From: Caenispirillum salinarum AK4
Lineage (GTDB): Bacteria; Pseudomonadota; Alphaproteobacteria; Rhodospirillales; Rhodospirillaceae
Assembly: GCF_000315795.1 (NCBI RefSeq)
Contig: NZ_ANHY01000003.1
Span: 248,001-312,000, forward strand
DNA: 64,000 bases
Direction: 5' to 3'
Part shown: positions 1 through 7,551 of the stretch, piece by piece
Numbering within the stretch: position 1 is the first letter of the stretch
Layout of the letters: each line of letters starts with the position of its first letter
Made by a program: the position numbers and the translations under genes
The notes under the pieces: model-generated
Told to the model about the DNA's origin: nothing
Database searches by the model: none
Seen by the model: the letters and a program-made list of their open reading frames with translations, nothing else

Positions 1-246
1 GCCGTGTCGCTTGGGATCGTGCAGATCGGCGTGCAGTACATCTTCATCACCATCGCCAGCCGCATGATCCGGGCGGAGGAAATCGCCCTGGTTCTGCTGC
101 TGGAGGTGATCCTTGCGCCGCTGTGGGTGTTCCTGGCCTTCGGGGAAACCCTGTCGGCGGCCACCCTGCTGGCCGCGCCGCTGATCCTGCTCGCGGTGGC
201 CGGGCAGGCGGTCACGGCGCTGTGGCGGGAGCGTCGGGCCCGGTAG
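1..246 (+). CDS. EamA/DMT-family transporter, C-terminal part (cut by window edge)
   Basis: The reading frame is open from the first base and stops at 244-246, so only the last 81 residues of a larger protein are present. They form two hydrophobic helices separated by a short loop with FGE, followed by a basic tail, which is how the second EamA repeat of drug/metabolite transporters ends. The substrate cannot be told. Its stop directly abuts the stop of the next gene on the other strand (246/247), and that gene belongs to the same family, so the two are convergent paralogs. The true start lies outside the window. Confidence 0.75.
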   Translation, partial: AVSLGIVQIGVQYIFITIASRMIRAEEIALVLLLEVILAPLWVFLAFGETLSAATLLAAPLILLAVAGQAVTALWRERRAR

Positions 247-1209
247 CTAGGCGCGCCCCGTCCGGTTCTCGCGGTACACGATGAACAGGCCGCTGGCGAT
301 GATCACCGCCGCGCCCCACCACACATGCTCGGCCGGCAGTTCGCGCCAGATGAGCCAGCCGGTGAAGGTGGCCACCGGCAGGTTCAGGTAGTCGAAGGGC
401 GACAGCACCGCCACCGGCGCCAGTTGGAAGGCGCGGGTGAGGAAATAGACCGCCACGCCGCCGCTCATGCCCATCATCGCCATGATGCCCAGGTCCGCCC
501 ACGTCGGCGTCACCCAGAACCACGGCAGCGCGCAGGCCATGATCGCCGTGGTCGTCAGCATGGCGTAGAAGGACAGGCCGGTGGCGCTGTCCGTACGGGT
601 CAGCAGGCGCCCCCAGACCATCAGAAGCGAATAGAGCACCATGCCGCCCAACGCCAGGGCAGCGCCGGCGGACAGGGTCATGCCGTTGGGGCGGGCGGCG
701 ATCAGCACGCCGACGAACCCCACCAGGATCGCCGTCCAGCGCCGCCAGCCGACGCGCTCGCCCAGCAGGGGCACGCCCAGCGCGGCCATGAGAATCGGGG
801 CACCGAAGGCGATGGTGGTGGCCTCGGCCAGCGGCAGCAGGCTGAACGAGCCGAAAATGCACAGCATGGCGGCCGGGGCCAGAAGGGAGCGCAAAAGCAC
901 GGGGACCGGTCGGTTCAGCCGCAGCGCCCCGCCGCCCGTGCCGAGGATGATGGGCAGGAACGGGACCAGTCCGAACAGGGCGCGGAAGAACGTCACCTGC
1001 GGCACCGGATAGGATTCCGACAGCCATTTGATGCTGGCGTCCATCACCCCGAAGAACAGCGTCGCCAGCACGATGGAGACGATGCCGGCCCCGACCGAAT
1101 CGCCCGCCCCGGCGCCCGGCGCGGGGGACGCGGCGGCCTCGGCGGCCGGTGCGCCGGCGGTGGCGGCGGCCTCTGCGGCGGCGGTGTCGGAGCGGTCGGG
1201 TGCGGTCAT
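247..1209 (-). CDS. EamA/DMT-family permease (10 predicted TM segments)
   Basis: The 320-residue protein has a 40-residue Ala/Pro-rich cytoplasmic lead followed by about ten hydrophobic segments in two five-helix halves, the usual EamA (DUF6) architecture of inner-membrane drug/metabolite exporters. The first half carries a conserved-looking FFRALFG segment and the second half ends in a basic tail (YRENRTG). I chose the first ATG; it has no clear Shine-Dalgarno sequence, so the Ala-rich lead is the least certain part. It faces the partial EamA gene at 1-246 stop-to-stop. Substrate unknown; family assignment is firm, specificity is not. Confidence 0.85.
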   Translation of the reverse strand: MTAPDRSDTAAAEAAATAGAPAAEAAASPAPGAGAGDSVGAGIVSIVLATLFFGVMDASIKWLSESYPVPQVTFFRALFGLVPFLPIILGTGGGALRLNRPVPVLLRSLLAPAAMLCIFGSFSLLPLAEATTIAFGAPILMAALGVPLLGERVGWRRWTAILVGFVGVLIAARPNGMTLSAGAALALGGMVLYSLLMVWGRLLTRTDSATGLSFYAMLTTTAIMACALPWFWVTPTWADLGIMAMMGMSGGVAVYFLTRAFQLAPVAVLSPFDYLNLPVATFTGWLIWRELPAEHVWWGAAVIIASGLFIVYRENRTGRA

Positions 1210-1788
1210 GATGAAACGATTTTCGCTTTTACTGTTTCATTCCAAGGCGCTGCGCGTGGCGGTGTGCAAGCGTGGAGCCTATCGCCTCGCGGTGCCGCCG
1301 GCAGCGGCCATTGCGGCTCTGCGAAGGGGACCGCGTCCTTGGTCGACCGTCGAACGTCGCGTGGGCGAAAGACCCTGGTCGCGGTCCGTATACGTCAGGC
1401 CTCGCCCGAAGGCGTAGCGGACACCCCACCGGACCAGTCGACAATCGACATTACCTTTGGGAAACTAGGGCTGTGTGAGGCCGGTCACTGCCGGACGCCC
1501 TCCGCGGTGTCACGGTGCGGTGCCTTGGCCGGTAAAATGAACATCCTGTGTCACACCTTGCTCCGTGGCGAAATCGTCTTATCTGAAGGAACACATTCGC
1601 TTTCCGAACGCTTCTCTTGGCAAGACGTCGTTCCATCCGACCCAGGCTTCGGGTTGGTTCTCGGAAGGGGCGGGGCAACAAAGAGACGGCCCGACGAAGG
1701 CTCTGTCATGAAACCTTGAGTATCCACCTGCGAACGAAAAAAACCTGAGAAACGTCCATAAACAAAATGCAGGAAGGGAGTGTGCGCG
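1210..1788. other. 579-base intergenic stretch without a convincing gene
   Basis: Less GC-rich than its surroundings, especially near 1700-1770. Open frames here are short or are run-ons of shadows of the 247-1209 gene, and none has a ribosome site with a plausible protein. A GGAAC element at 1588-1592 is followed after 16 bases by CGCT, which resembles but does not match the alphaproteobacterial general-stress promoter. The right end holds the ribosome site (1771-1779) of the gene at 1789. I see no confident sigma-70 promoter. Confidence 0.5.
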
Positions 1789-2022
1789 ATGACCAACGGG
1801 TCCGTGTTGAAGACGTTGAAAGTCCGCCGTGATGGGTTCCGGGACTCGTTCAACCGCGGTGACGCCCTGCAGAACTGGGCTGAACGCTTCGCGGCCAACG
1901 AGGAGCCGACCCTGGACGAACTGATGGGTGACCCGATCATGGACGCCCTGCTGGCCCGTGACGGACTCCAACGCGACATGGTTCACCAGCACATCGCCGC
2001 CGTGCGGGAACGCCTGGCGTAA
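1789..2022 (+). CDS. small protein of unknown function (77 residues)
   Basis: I do not recognise this protein. It is hydrophilic and mixed-charge, with no signal peptide, Cys or membrane segment; the middle (ALQNWAERFAANEEPTLDELM) and the end (VHQHIAAVRERLA) should be helical. The start at 1789 is favoured over the GTG at 1780 because the purine-rich AGGAAGGGA at 1771-1779 lies nine bases upstream. It stands alone: a 579-base gap precedes it and an intrinsic terminator at 2066-2100 follows, so it is a monocistronic unit. The strong ribosome site and terminator argue for a real, expressed gene despite the short length. Confidence 0.7.
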   Translation: MTNGSVLKTLKVRRDGFRDSFNRGDALQNWAERFAANEEPTLDELMGDPIMDALLARDGLQRDMVHQHIAAVRERLA

Positions 2023-2065
2023 CCCGCGCGACCATCGCAACCGCCCTCCCCCAGGGGCGAGAGGC

Positions 2066-2100
2066 AAAAGGGCCGGACCCGGCAAGGGTCCGGCCCTTTT
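2066..2100 (+). terminator. intrinsic terminator after the 77-residue protein gene
   Basis: AAAAGGGCCGGACCC at 2066-2080 pairs perfectly with GGGTCCGGCCCTTTT at 2086-2100 around a five-base loop, and the stem ends in a T-run. The stem could act on either strand, but the position favours the gene ending at 2022. Confidence 0.85.
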
Positions 2101-2303
2101 CGGTCTTGGGCGCAGTCCGGGTAAGTGTTTGCGCGGCGCAGGAGAAATTTCTTCGTCCGCCCTCACTGAAAAATTGCGCGCCGGACTCGGAAAGTGATAT
2201 GGGCAATAGTCCGCCGTGACAAGGTGATCGCCACTTCCTTCCGACAGGGGTGGCGCGAGGCGGCCGCAGGGGGCGGCCGCGCTTCATTTCTTTGAGGGGG
2301 AAT

Positions 2304-2681
2304 ATGAGCGAAGGCAGCACCGGGGCCGTGCAAGAGGCCACCACCGCGCAGCAGAACTCGCTGCGGACCGTCACCATGGTGATTTACGCCCTGTACGGCG
2401 TCGCCATCATCTTCGGTATCACGAGCATCGTCGGCGTCATCATGGCGCACATCAAGAGCGGCGACGCGCGCGACACCATCTATGCGTCTCACATGAGCTG
2501 GCTGATCCGCACGTTCTGGATCAGCTTCGCCGGCGGCCTCATCGGCTCGATGCTGACCCTGGTGGGCATCGGCTTCCTGGTGCTGCTCGCCGTGGCGATC
2601 TGGTACATCTACCGCATCGTCGTGGGCTTCCTGAAGCTCAACGACGGGAAGGCCATCGAGAACCCGTCGCGGCTGTTCTGA
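2304..2681 (+). CDS. DUF4870-like small membrane protein (COG3671 type)
   Basis: This 125-residue protein has a short hydrophilic lead and three hydrophobic segments (about residues 24-45, 67-90 and 90-110). Features typical of the family include the SHMSWLIRTFWI block in the middle and the C-terminal pattern FLKLNDGKAI. The family is an uncharacterised inner-membrane protein. The ATG at 2304 is preceded by GAGGGGG, better than the upstream in-frame GTG at 2250. The next gene starts two bases after its stop and ends in a similar motif, so the two are probably co-translated and may have arisen by duplication. Confidence 0.85.
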   Translation: MSEGSTGAVQEATTAQQNSLRTVTMVIYALYGVAIIFGITSIVGVIMAHIKSGDARDTIYASHMSWLIRTFWISFAGGLIGSMLTLVGIGFLVLLAVAIWYIYRIVVGFLKLNDGKAIENPSRLF

Positions 2682-2683
2682 CC

Positions 2684-3136
2684 ATGACGGCCGTGGTCGA
2701 GGCGCCGGCGGCACCCGCCGGCGCACCGTTCCCCGAGCAGGACCGCCAGTGGCTGTACAAGGTCTATGGTGCGGCGATCCTGTCGGCCGTGCTGGCGGTG
2801 TTCCATGCCAGCGTGCTGGCGATGGCCATTGCCGCGGCCCTGGTGGTCCTGCTCGGCCGTCGCCGCGCCGCCGCCGCAGGCCGGGGCAGCGCCGCAGACA
2901 GCCACCGCCGGTGGCTGCGCCGCACGATGCTGGTCCCGCTTCTCCTTTACGGCGGCCTGTTGTCGCTCATGGTGGTCGAGGCGGTCCGCATCGCGTCGTC
3001 GGGTGGCGACCATCTGCTGCAGGCCGTGGCGGCGCACCTTATCCTGCACAGCGTGGTGACCCTCGGAAGCGGCCTGTGGCTGATCGTGCGGCTGCTGATC
3101 GGCGGCTTGCGCTTCGTGGACGGCCGCCCCGCCTGA
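2684..3136 (+). CDS. small membrane protein, divergent DUF4870-like paralog
   Basis: The 150-residue product has a Pro/Ala-rich lead, one long hydrophobic stretch around residues 27-60, a basic cytosolic loop, then hydrophobic stretches around 83-100 and 115-140. It ends LIGGLRFVDGRP, which lines up with VGFLKLNDGKAI at the end of the preceding protein; this and the shared topology suggest a diverged tandem paralog (inference). The start lies two bases after the preceding stop. Function unknown; no catalytic motif is visible. Confidence 0.75.
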   Translation: MTAVVEAPAAPAGAPFPEQDRQWLYKVYGAAILSAVLAVFHASVLAMAIAAALVVLLGRRRAAAAGRGSAADSHRRWLRRTMLVPLLLYGGLLSLMVVEAVRIASSGGDHLLQAVAAHLILHSVVTLGSGLWLIVRLLIGGLRFVDGRPA

Positions 3137-3176
3137 GCGAGCGTCAGCCGGTCGCGGACGCCCGCCTCCTGCCCGC

Positions 3177-3194
3177 TGATGAATGGAATCATCG
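3177..3194. repeat. dyad repeat copy 1 (TGATGAATGGAATCATCG)
   Basis: An imperfect palindrome with GATGA and TCATC arms. Fifteen of 18 positions match the second copy at 3241-3258. Both lie between two convergent genes. See the findings. Confidence 0.6.
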
Positions 3195-3237
3195 GTGCTG
3201 CGGTGTGCGCTTGTGCGCGCCCGTTGGGCTTCATACG

Positions 3238-3261
3238 CCTTGATGATTGAAATCATCAAGG
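3238..3261. repeat. dyad repeat copy 2, perfect 24-bp palindrome
   Basis: CCTTGATGATT at 3238-3248, GA, then AATCATCAAGG at 3251-3261. The arms are perfectly complementary, with no T-run. It could be an operator, a REP-like element or a bidirectional transcription end; the sequence alone does not decide. Confidence 0.65.
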
Positions 3262-3388
3262 GTGCGTTCACGCGCCACGCAGCCGCGCGCGCCACGCCAT
3301 GAGGCGCGGCGGCTGGTGTCCGCCTGGCGTTCGTCGGAACGCCGGCCTTGCCGGACGACGAATGCCGGATTTCGGACGTCGCCCGGAA

Positions 3389-4318
3389 TCAGCCCTTGGG
3401 CCAGCGGCGGTGGACCCATAGCCACTGGTCGGGATGCTCGCGCACCCACCCTTCCACCACCTGCGTGATCTGCGCCGTCAGGGCCGCCACATCCGCCCGA
3501 TGGTCACCCGTCGGCGCGAACTCCATCGGCGGGCCGACGTCGACGCGGAACCGGGCGCCGCCCAGCCGGACCGTGCGCGTGGGGATCACCGGCAGCTTCA
3601 GCCGCAGGGCGAACTCCGCGACGGCCGGCGTCGTCATGGCATCGCGGCCGAAGAAGGGGACGGGAATGCCCTCGTTCTGCTTCTGGTCGGCCATGATGGC
3701 GACATGGCCGCCGCGCTTGAGGAGCCCCAGAGCCCGTGCCGCGCCCTTGCGGCCCTTGGGCAGAAGCTCCCCCTGCATGCCGCTGCGGCCGCGCCGATAG
3801 AGGGTGGCCTCGATCAGCGGGTTGTTGGCGGCGCGGTAGAAGCGGTGCAGCGGCAGGTCGGCGGCGGTGGCGGCGTAGGATGACACCTCCCAGTTGCCGA
3901 CGTGGGCCGAGAAGAACAGCCCACCGATGCCGTCGTCGCGCATGGCCTCCAGCGTGTCCAGGCCGTTGACGGTCATGCGCGCGCGCAGGAAGCCGGCCTT
4001 GTGGACATGCGGGTACTCGCCGGCGATGCGGCCCAGGTTCTCCCACATGCCGCGCAGGATGGCCTCGCGCTCGGCCCTGGTCTTCTCGGGGAAGGCGCGG
4101 GCCAGATTGTCGCGGCCAACGCGGGAGACCGGAATCAACGGTCCGACCATGCGCAACAGCCGCCCCATCAGGCCCGAGGCCAGGTCTGCCGGCAACAGTC
4201 CCAGCGCACCGTAGAGCGCGCGTGCGGTCACCGCCTCGGCGCGCTGGCCGAGTGTCGGTGCCGGCTCGGCAGGGGCGGCGGACTTACGGGAGGCGGTGTC
4301 TGCTTCGGTCTCGGTCAC
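3389..4318 (-). CDS. LpxL/HtrB-family lipid A acyltransferase
   Basis: A 309-residue member of the lysophospholipid/lauroyl acyltransferase family, which adds secondary acyl chains to Kdo-lipid A at the inner membrane. The catalytic HX4E box is visible as HVGNWE (His139, Glu144), and the C-terminal VREHPDQWLWVHRRW block is typical. I place the start at the GTG at 4316-4318, which overlaps the lpxK stop as GTGA; the longer open frame to 4432 would intrude into lpxK and has a low-quality Arg-rich lead. It is the last gene of the DUF374-waaA-lpxK-acyltransferase operon. Which acyl chain it transfers cannot be said. Confidence 0.9.
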   Translation of the reverse strand: MTETEADTASRKSAAPAEPAPTLGQRAEAVTARALYGALGLLPADLASGLMGRLLRMVGPLIPVSRVGRDNLARAFPEKTRAEREAILRGMWENLGRIAGEYPHVHKAGFLRARMTVNGLDTLEAMRDDGIGGLFFSAHVGNWEVSSYAATAADLPLHRFYRAANNPLIEATLYRRGRSGMQGELLPKGRKGAARALGLLKRGGHVAIMADQKQNEGIPVPFFGRDAMTTPAVAEFALRLKLPVIPTRTVRLGGARFRVDVGPPMEFAPTGDHRADVAALTAQITQVVEGWVREHPDQWLWVHRRWPKG

Positions 4319-5337
4319 GGGGCGGTCTCTTGTCCGCCGGGCAGGGCGGCGGGATTGGCCTGGAAGGCGCCCTCGGCGACGGGCAGACCCTTGGCGGTCA
4401 GCAGGGCGCGGAGCGCCGGCGGGTCCTCCCATCGCACGGTGACGGGCACCACGTCCACCTGCTGGCGCTGATCAGGCGGCAGCCGCACCGCGTCCTTGGC
4501 GGTGGTGACGGGGATGGCGCCCAGTTGGAAAGCCTCGTCCAGAATGGGCTGGATGTCGTCGTGGCGGTAGGGGAAGTGGTCGGCGAAGGGATGCGCCGCC
4601 ACCACCCGCGCGCCCAGGGCGACGAGGGTGGCGAAAAACTTGTCCGGCCGCCCGATGCCGGCGAAGGCGACAACCAGCTGCCCGCGCAGGCGCAGGGCGG
4701 CCCGCCCCGGCTCCAGCCGCGCCCGCAGCACCGGCAGGTCCGGCGGCAGGCGCCGGGCGACGCGGGCGGTGTCGTCGCCCATGAGGACGACCCCGTCCGC
4801 CCGCGCCAGGCCCTCGGCCAGGGGCTCGCGCAGCGGCCCGGCGGGCAGGACGCGCCGGTTGCCGAAACCGTAGCCGCCGTCCACGACCACGAGCGACAGA
4901 TCCTTGGCGAGCGTCGGGTTCTGGTGTCCGTCGTCCATGATGAGGCAGCGGGCGCCGGCCTCCTCGGCCGCGGCGGCGCCCTCGGGGCGGCGGCGGGCGA
5001 CCCAGGTGGGGGCGCGATCGGCCAGCAGAAGGGCCTCGTCGCCCACGTCCTCGGGCGTGTGACGGTCGAGGTCCACGGCCAGCGGCCCGGTCTCGGACCC
5101 GCCGTAGCCGCGCGTCAGGAAGTGTGCGCCCGTCAGGGCATCGGCCAGCGACAGGCAGACGGGCGTCTTGCCCGCCCCGCCGGCGACGATGTTGCCGACG
5201 CAGGCAACGGGAATGCCCGCGCGGTGGGGCGTGGTGCGGGCGCGGCGCAGGCGGCCGGCAGCGGCATAGAGCAGCCCGGCGGGCTCCAGCAGGCGGACGA
5301 TGCCGTTCTGCGTGCGCCAGAACTCAGGGGCGCGCAT
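4315..5337 (-). CDS. lpxK: tetraacyldisaccharide 4'-kinase LpxK
   Basis: LpxK phosphorylates the 4' position of the lipid A disaccharide at the inner membrane. The 340-residue protein has the P-loop GGAGKTP at about residues 53-59 after VGNIV, the RGYGG block, and DDGHQN, the counterpart of the family's DDGxQ active-site segment. The start at 5337 (MRAPEFW) gives the usual N terminus and overlaps the waaA end by 14 bases; the longer frame to 5457 adds an Arg-rich lead that is probably not translated. Overlaps on both sides imply translational coupling with waaA and the acyltransferase. Confidence 0.95.
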   Translation of the reverse strand: MRAPEFWRTQNGIVRLLEPAGLLYAAAGRLRRARTTPHRAGIPVACVGNIVAGGAGKTPVCLSLADALTGAHFLTRGYGGSETGPLAVDLDRHTPEDVGDEALLLADRAPTWVARRRPEGAAAAEEAGARCLIMDDGHQNPTLAKDLSLVVVDGGYGFGNRRVLPAGPLREPLAEGLARADGVVLMGDDTARVARRLPPDLPVLRARLEPGRAALRLRGQLVVAFAGIGRPDKFFATLVALGARVVAAHPFADHFPYRHDDIQPILDEAFQLGAIPVTTAKDAVRLPPDQRQQVDVVPVTVRWEDPPALRALLTAKGLPVAEGAFQANPAALPGGQETAP

Positions 5338-6613
5338 GGCCGCCCCGCTCGGCCGCGTCGAGAAGGGGTGCGAGGCGATCGAGGATGCGCTCCAGCACCA
5401 CCGTCTCCTGGGTGGCGAACTCGTGCCCGCGGGTGCCGAGCGTCGCGCGCGCCGCACCGTCGGACAGCAGGCGGTCGAGCATGAGGCGCAACTCGCCTTC
5501 GCTGCCCACCTGCTTGGCGGCGCCGCCCTGCACCATGCGCCGGGTCATCTCGGCGAAATTGTCCATGTTGGGGCCAAGCACCACCGCGCAGCTCAGGCGG
5601 GCGGCCTCCAGCGGGTTCTGGCCGCCCTGGCCGGCCAGGCTCTTGCCGATGAAGACCACCGGCGCCAGGCGGTAGAACAGGCCCAGTTCGCCCATGGTGT
5701 CGGCGATGTAGACCTCCACCGAGGCATCGGGCATCTCCCCGCGCGAGCGCTGGGCGATGGCCAGGCCCTCGGCCTCCAGTTCGGCGCGCACCTCGTCGCC
5801 CCGGTGGGCGTGGCGCGGGACGATGATGGTCAGCAGTCCCGGATGCTTGTCGGCCAGGGAATGATGCATCTGTCCCGCGATCAGTTCCTCGCCGGCGTGG
5901 GTGCTGGCCGCCAGCCATACCGGACGGTTGCCGATGGTGTCATGCAGGCGGGTCAGGGCCTCCTCGTCCGCCGGCAGGGCTTGCGCGGCGAACTTCAGGT
6001 TGCCCAGGCAGTCGCAGTTGGGCGCGCCCAGGTCCCGCAGGCGGCGGGTGTCGTCCTCGGTCTGCCCCAGGCACAGGGTGAAGGTGCCCAAGAGCTGGCG
6101 GATGACGCCCTGGAAGCGCTGCCAGTTGCGAAACGACTTGTCCGAGACCCGGCCGTTGACCAGCACCATGGGCACGGCCCGGCGGCGCAGTTCCATGATC
6201 ATGTTGGGCCAGAACTCGCTCTCGGCCCACAGCACCAGGTCGGGCTTCCAATGGTTGAGAAAGCGGCGCACGAAAGGCAGGCGGTCCACCGGGAAGTACT
6301 GGTGCAGCGCGCCGTCGGGCAGGCGCTCGGTCATCAGCTTGGCCGAGGTGACGGTGCCTGTGGTGACCAGAACGGTCAGGCCCGGGCGGCTCTCGCGCAG
6401 GGTGTGGACGAGCGGCAGCAGCGACAGGCTCTCGCCCACCGACGCGGCATGAATCCAGACCAGGCCGCCGGCCGGGCGCGGCTGAGAGGCGCGGCCGCGC
6501 CGCTCGGGGAAGCGGACCTGATCCTCCTTGCCGCGCGCCATGCGGCGGCTGAGGTAGACGTCGATGAGCGGCCCGCCCAGGGTGGTGACGCCGCGGTAGA
6601 GGCGGATCAGCAT
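5324..6613 (-). CDS. waaA: 3-deoxy-D-manno-octulosonic acid transferase WaaA (KdtA)
   Basis: WaaA transfers Kdo from CMP-Kdo to lipid IVA. The 429-residue protein shows the N-terminal GT30 region (WIHAASVGE near residue 53), VNGRVSDKSF, and the C-terminal nucleotide-sugar site GGQNPLEAARL. Start ATG at 6613 gives the expected MLIRLYRG N terminus and overlaps the upstream acyltransferase by seven bases. It sits second in the operon DUF374-waaA-lpxK-LpxL-like. Whether it adds one or two Kdo residues cannot be read from sequence. Confidence 0.95.
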   Translation of the reverse strand: MLIRLYRGVTTLGGPLIDVYLSRRMARGKEDQVRFPERRGRASQPRPAGGLVWIHAASVGESLSLLPLVHTLRESRPGLTVLVTTGTVTSAKLMTERLPDGALHQYFPVDRLPFVRRFLNHWKPDLVLWAESEFWPNMIMELRRRAVPMVLVNGRVSDKSFRNWQRFQGVIRQLLGTFTLCLGQTEDDTRRLRDLGAPNCDCLGNLKFAAQALPADEEALTRLHDTIGNRPVWLAASTHAGEELIAGQMHHSLADKHPGLLTIIVPRHAHRGDEVRAELEAEGLAIAQRSRGEMPDASVEVYIADTMGELGLFYRLAPVVFIGKSLAGQGGQNPLEAARLSCAVVLGPNMDNFAEMTRRMVQGGAAKQVGSEGELRLMLDRLLSDGAARATLGTRGHEFATQETVVLERILDRLAPLLDAAERGGHARP

Positions 6614-7305
6614 GGCGCCACCGCCTCGGGTTCGGTGGTGGTGCGGCCGACCAGGCGGTCGGCCTCGGCGGTCAGCGTGTTCATGCGTTCTTCCAGGGCG
6701 GTGCGGAACTCCTCGATTTCCGCCTCGCCGGCTTCCCGCGGAACGGTCATCGGCTGGCCCCAGACGAAAACCCCGCTGGAGAACGGCAGCGGCACCATGA
6801 AGCGGTCCCAGGTGCCCAGCAGCCGGCGGCTGCGGGCGGCGTAGGCCAACGGCACCACGGGCGCGCCCGACATGCGGGCAATGTGGATGACGCCGTCGGT
6901 GGCGCGCTGGCGCGGGCCGCGCGGGCCATCGGGCGTGATGCCCACGTTCTCGCCGTTTTTCAAGGCCTTGAGCATGATCCGCAGGGCGCCAGAGCCGCCG
7001 CGCGTCGACGATCCGGCCGCCGTGCGGATGCCGAAGTGGCCGACGGTGCGCGCGATCAGAAGACCGTCGCGGTGCTGGGAGATCAGCATGTGGATGGGCT
7101 GGGACTCCGGCCACGCGCGCGGCATCATCAGCAGGCGCCCGTGCCAGAACGACAGGATGAACGGCCGGCCGTCGTTCCAGATGGCGTCGGGAATGGCCTG
7201 TCCGACCACCTCCCACCGGCCGGTGCGGTGGACGAGGCGGATGTATTGTGCGGCGAGCCAGCACAGCAGGCCGCGCACGCGCTCGTTCTTCGAGATGCGT
7301 TTCAT
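6607..7305 (-). CDS. DUF374 lysophospholipid acyltransferase-like protein
   Basis: The 232-residue protein belongs to the DUF374 family that often precedes waaA in alphaproteobacteria. Visible blocks are FWHGRLLMMP, SQHRDGLLIARTVGHFG, and TPDGPRGP, which match the acyltransferase-like fold with a catalytic-type His-x4-Asp (SQHRDG region). The start at 7305 (MKRISKNERV) is preceded by a GGAGGA stretch about 12 bases upstream; the frame to 7416 is less convincing. It is first in the lipid A/Kdo operon, so a role in outer-membrane lipid assembly is likely but unproven. Confidence 0.88.
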   Translation of the reverse strand: MKRISKNERVRGLLCWLAAQYIRLVHRTGRWEVVGQAIPDAIWNDGRPFILSFWHGRLLMMPRAWPESQPIHMLISQHRDGLLIARTVGHFGIRTAAGSSTRGGSGALRIMLKALKNGENVGITPDGPRGPRQRATDGVIHIARMSGAPVVPLAYAARSRRLLGTWDRFMVPLPFSSGVFVWGQPMTVPREAGEAEIEEFRTALEERMNTLTAEADRLVGRTTTEPEAVAPC

Positions 7306-7510
7306 AATGTCCCCGAATCCTCCGCCGCGCCGGGACGGCTTGTCTTCGTCGGGGAGGACTGTATGGCGACTGCTCAAGGCCGGAAGGTGTACCATTGTTG
7401 GGGAACCCCGGACCATACCACGAAGGGGCCGCGGGTCAACGACTCCCGCCCGTAATATTGCCGGTGTGCATCATCGTCCGGCGACGGGCGGTCATCTGCC
7501 CCGAACATAA

Positions 7511-7534
7511 GGTGGCGCAGGGCGTCGCGCCACC
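7511..7534 (-). terminator. hairpin downstream of agt
   Basis: GGTGGCGC at 7511-7518 pairs with GCGCCACC at 7527-7534 with an eight-base loop. On the minus strand it lies 18 bases after the agt stop and is followed by TTATGTT, a weak T-tract, so it is a plausible but not strong terminator. Confidence 0.45.
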
Positions 7535-7551
7535 GGTCCGGCAGAAATGTC

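Noticed and set aside
325-1719. 464-codon plus-strand frame running through 1210-1719
   Set aside because: Overlaps the EamA gene antisense and shows no domain, ribosome site or sensible composition beyond it.
5300-6844. 514-codon plus-strand open frame opposite waaA
   Set aside because: Shadow frame; waaA on the other strand is unmistakable.
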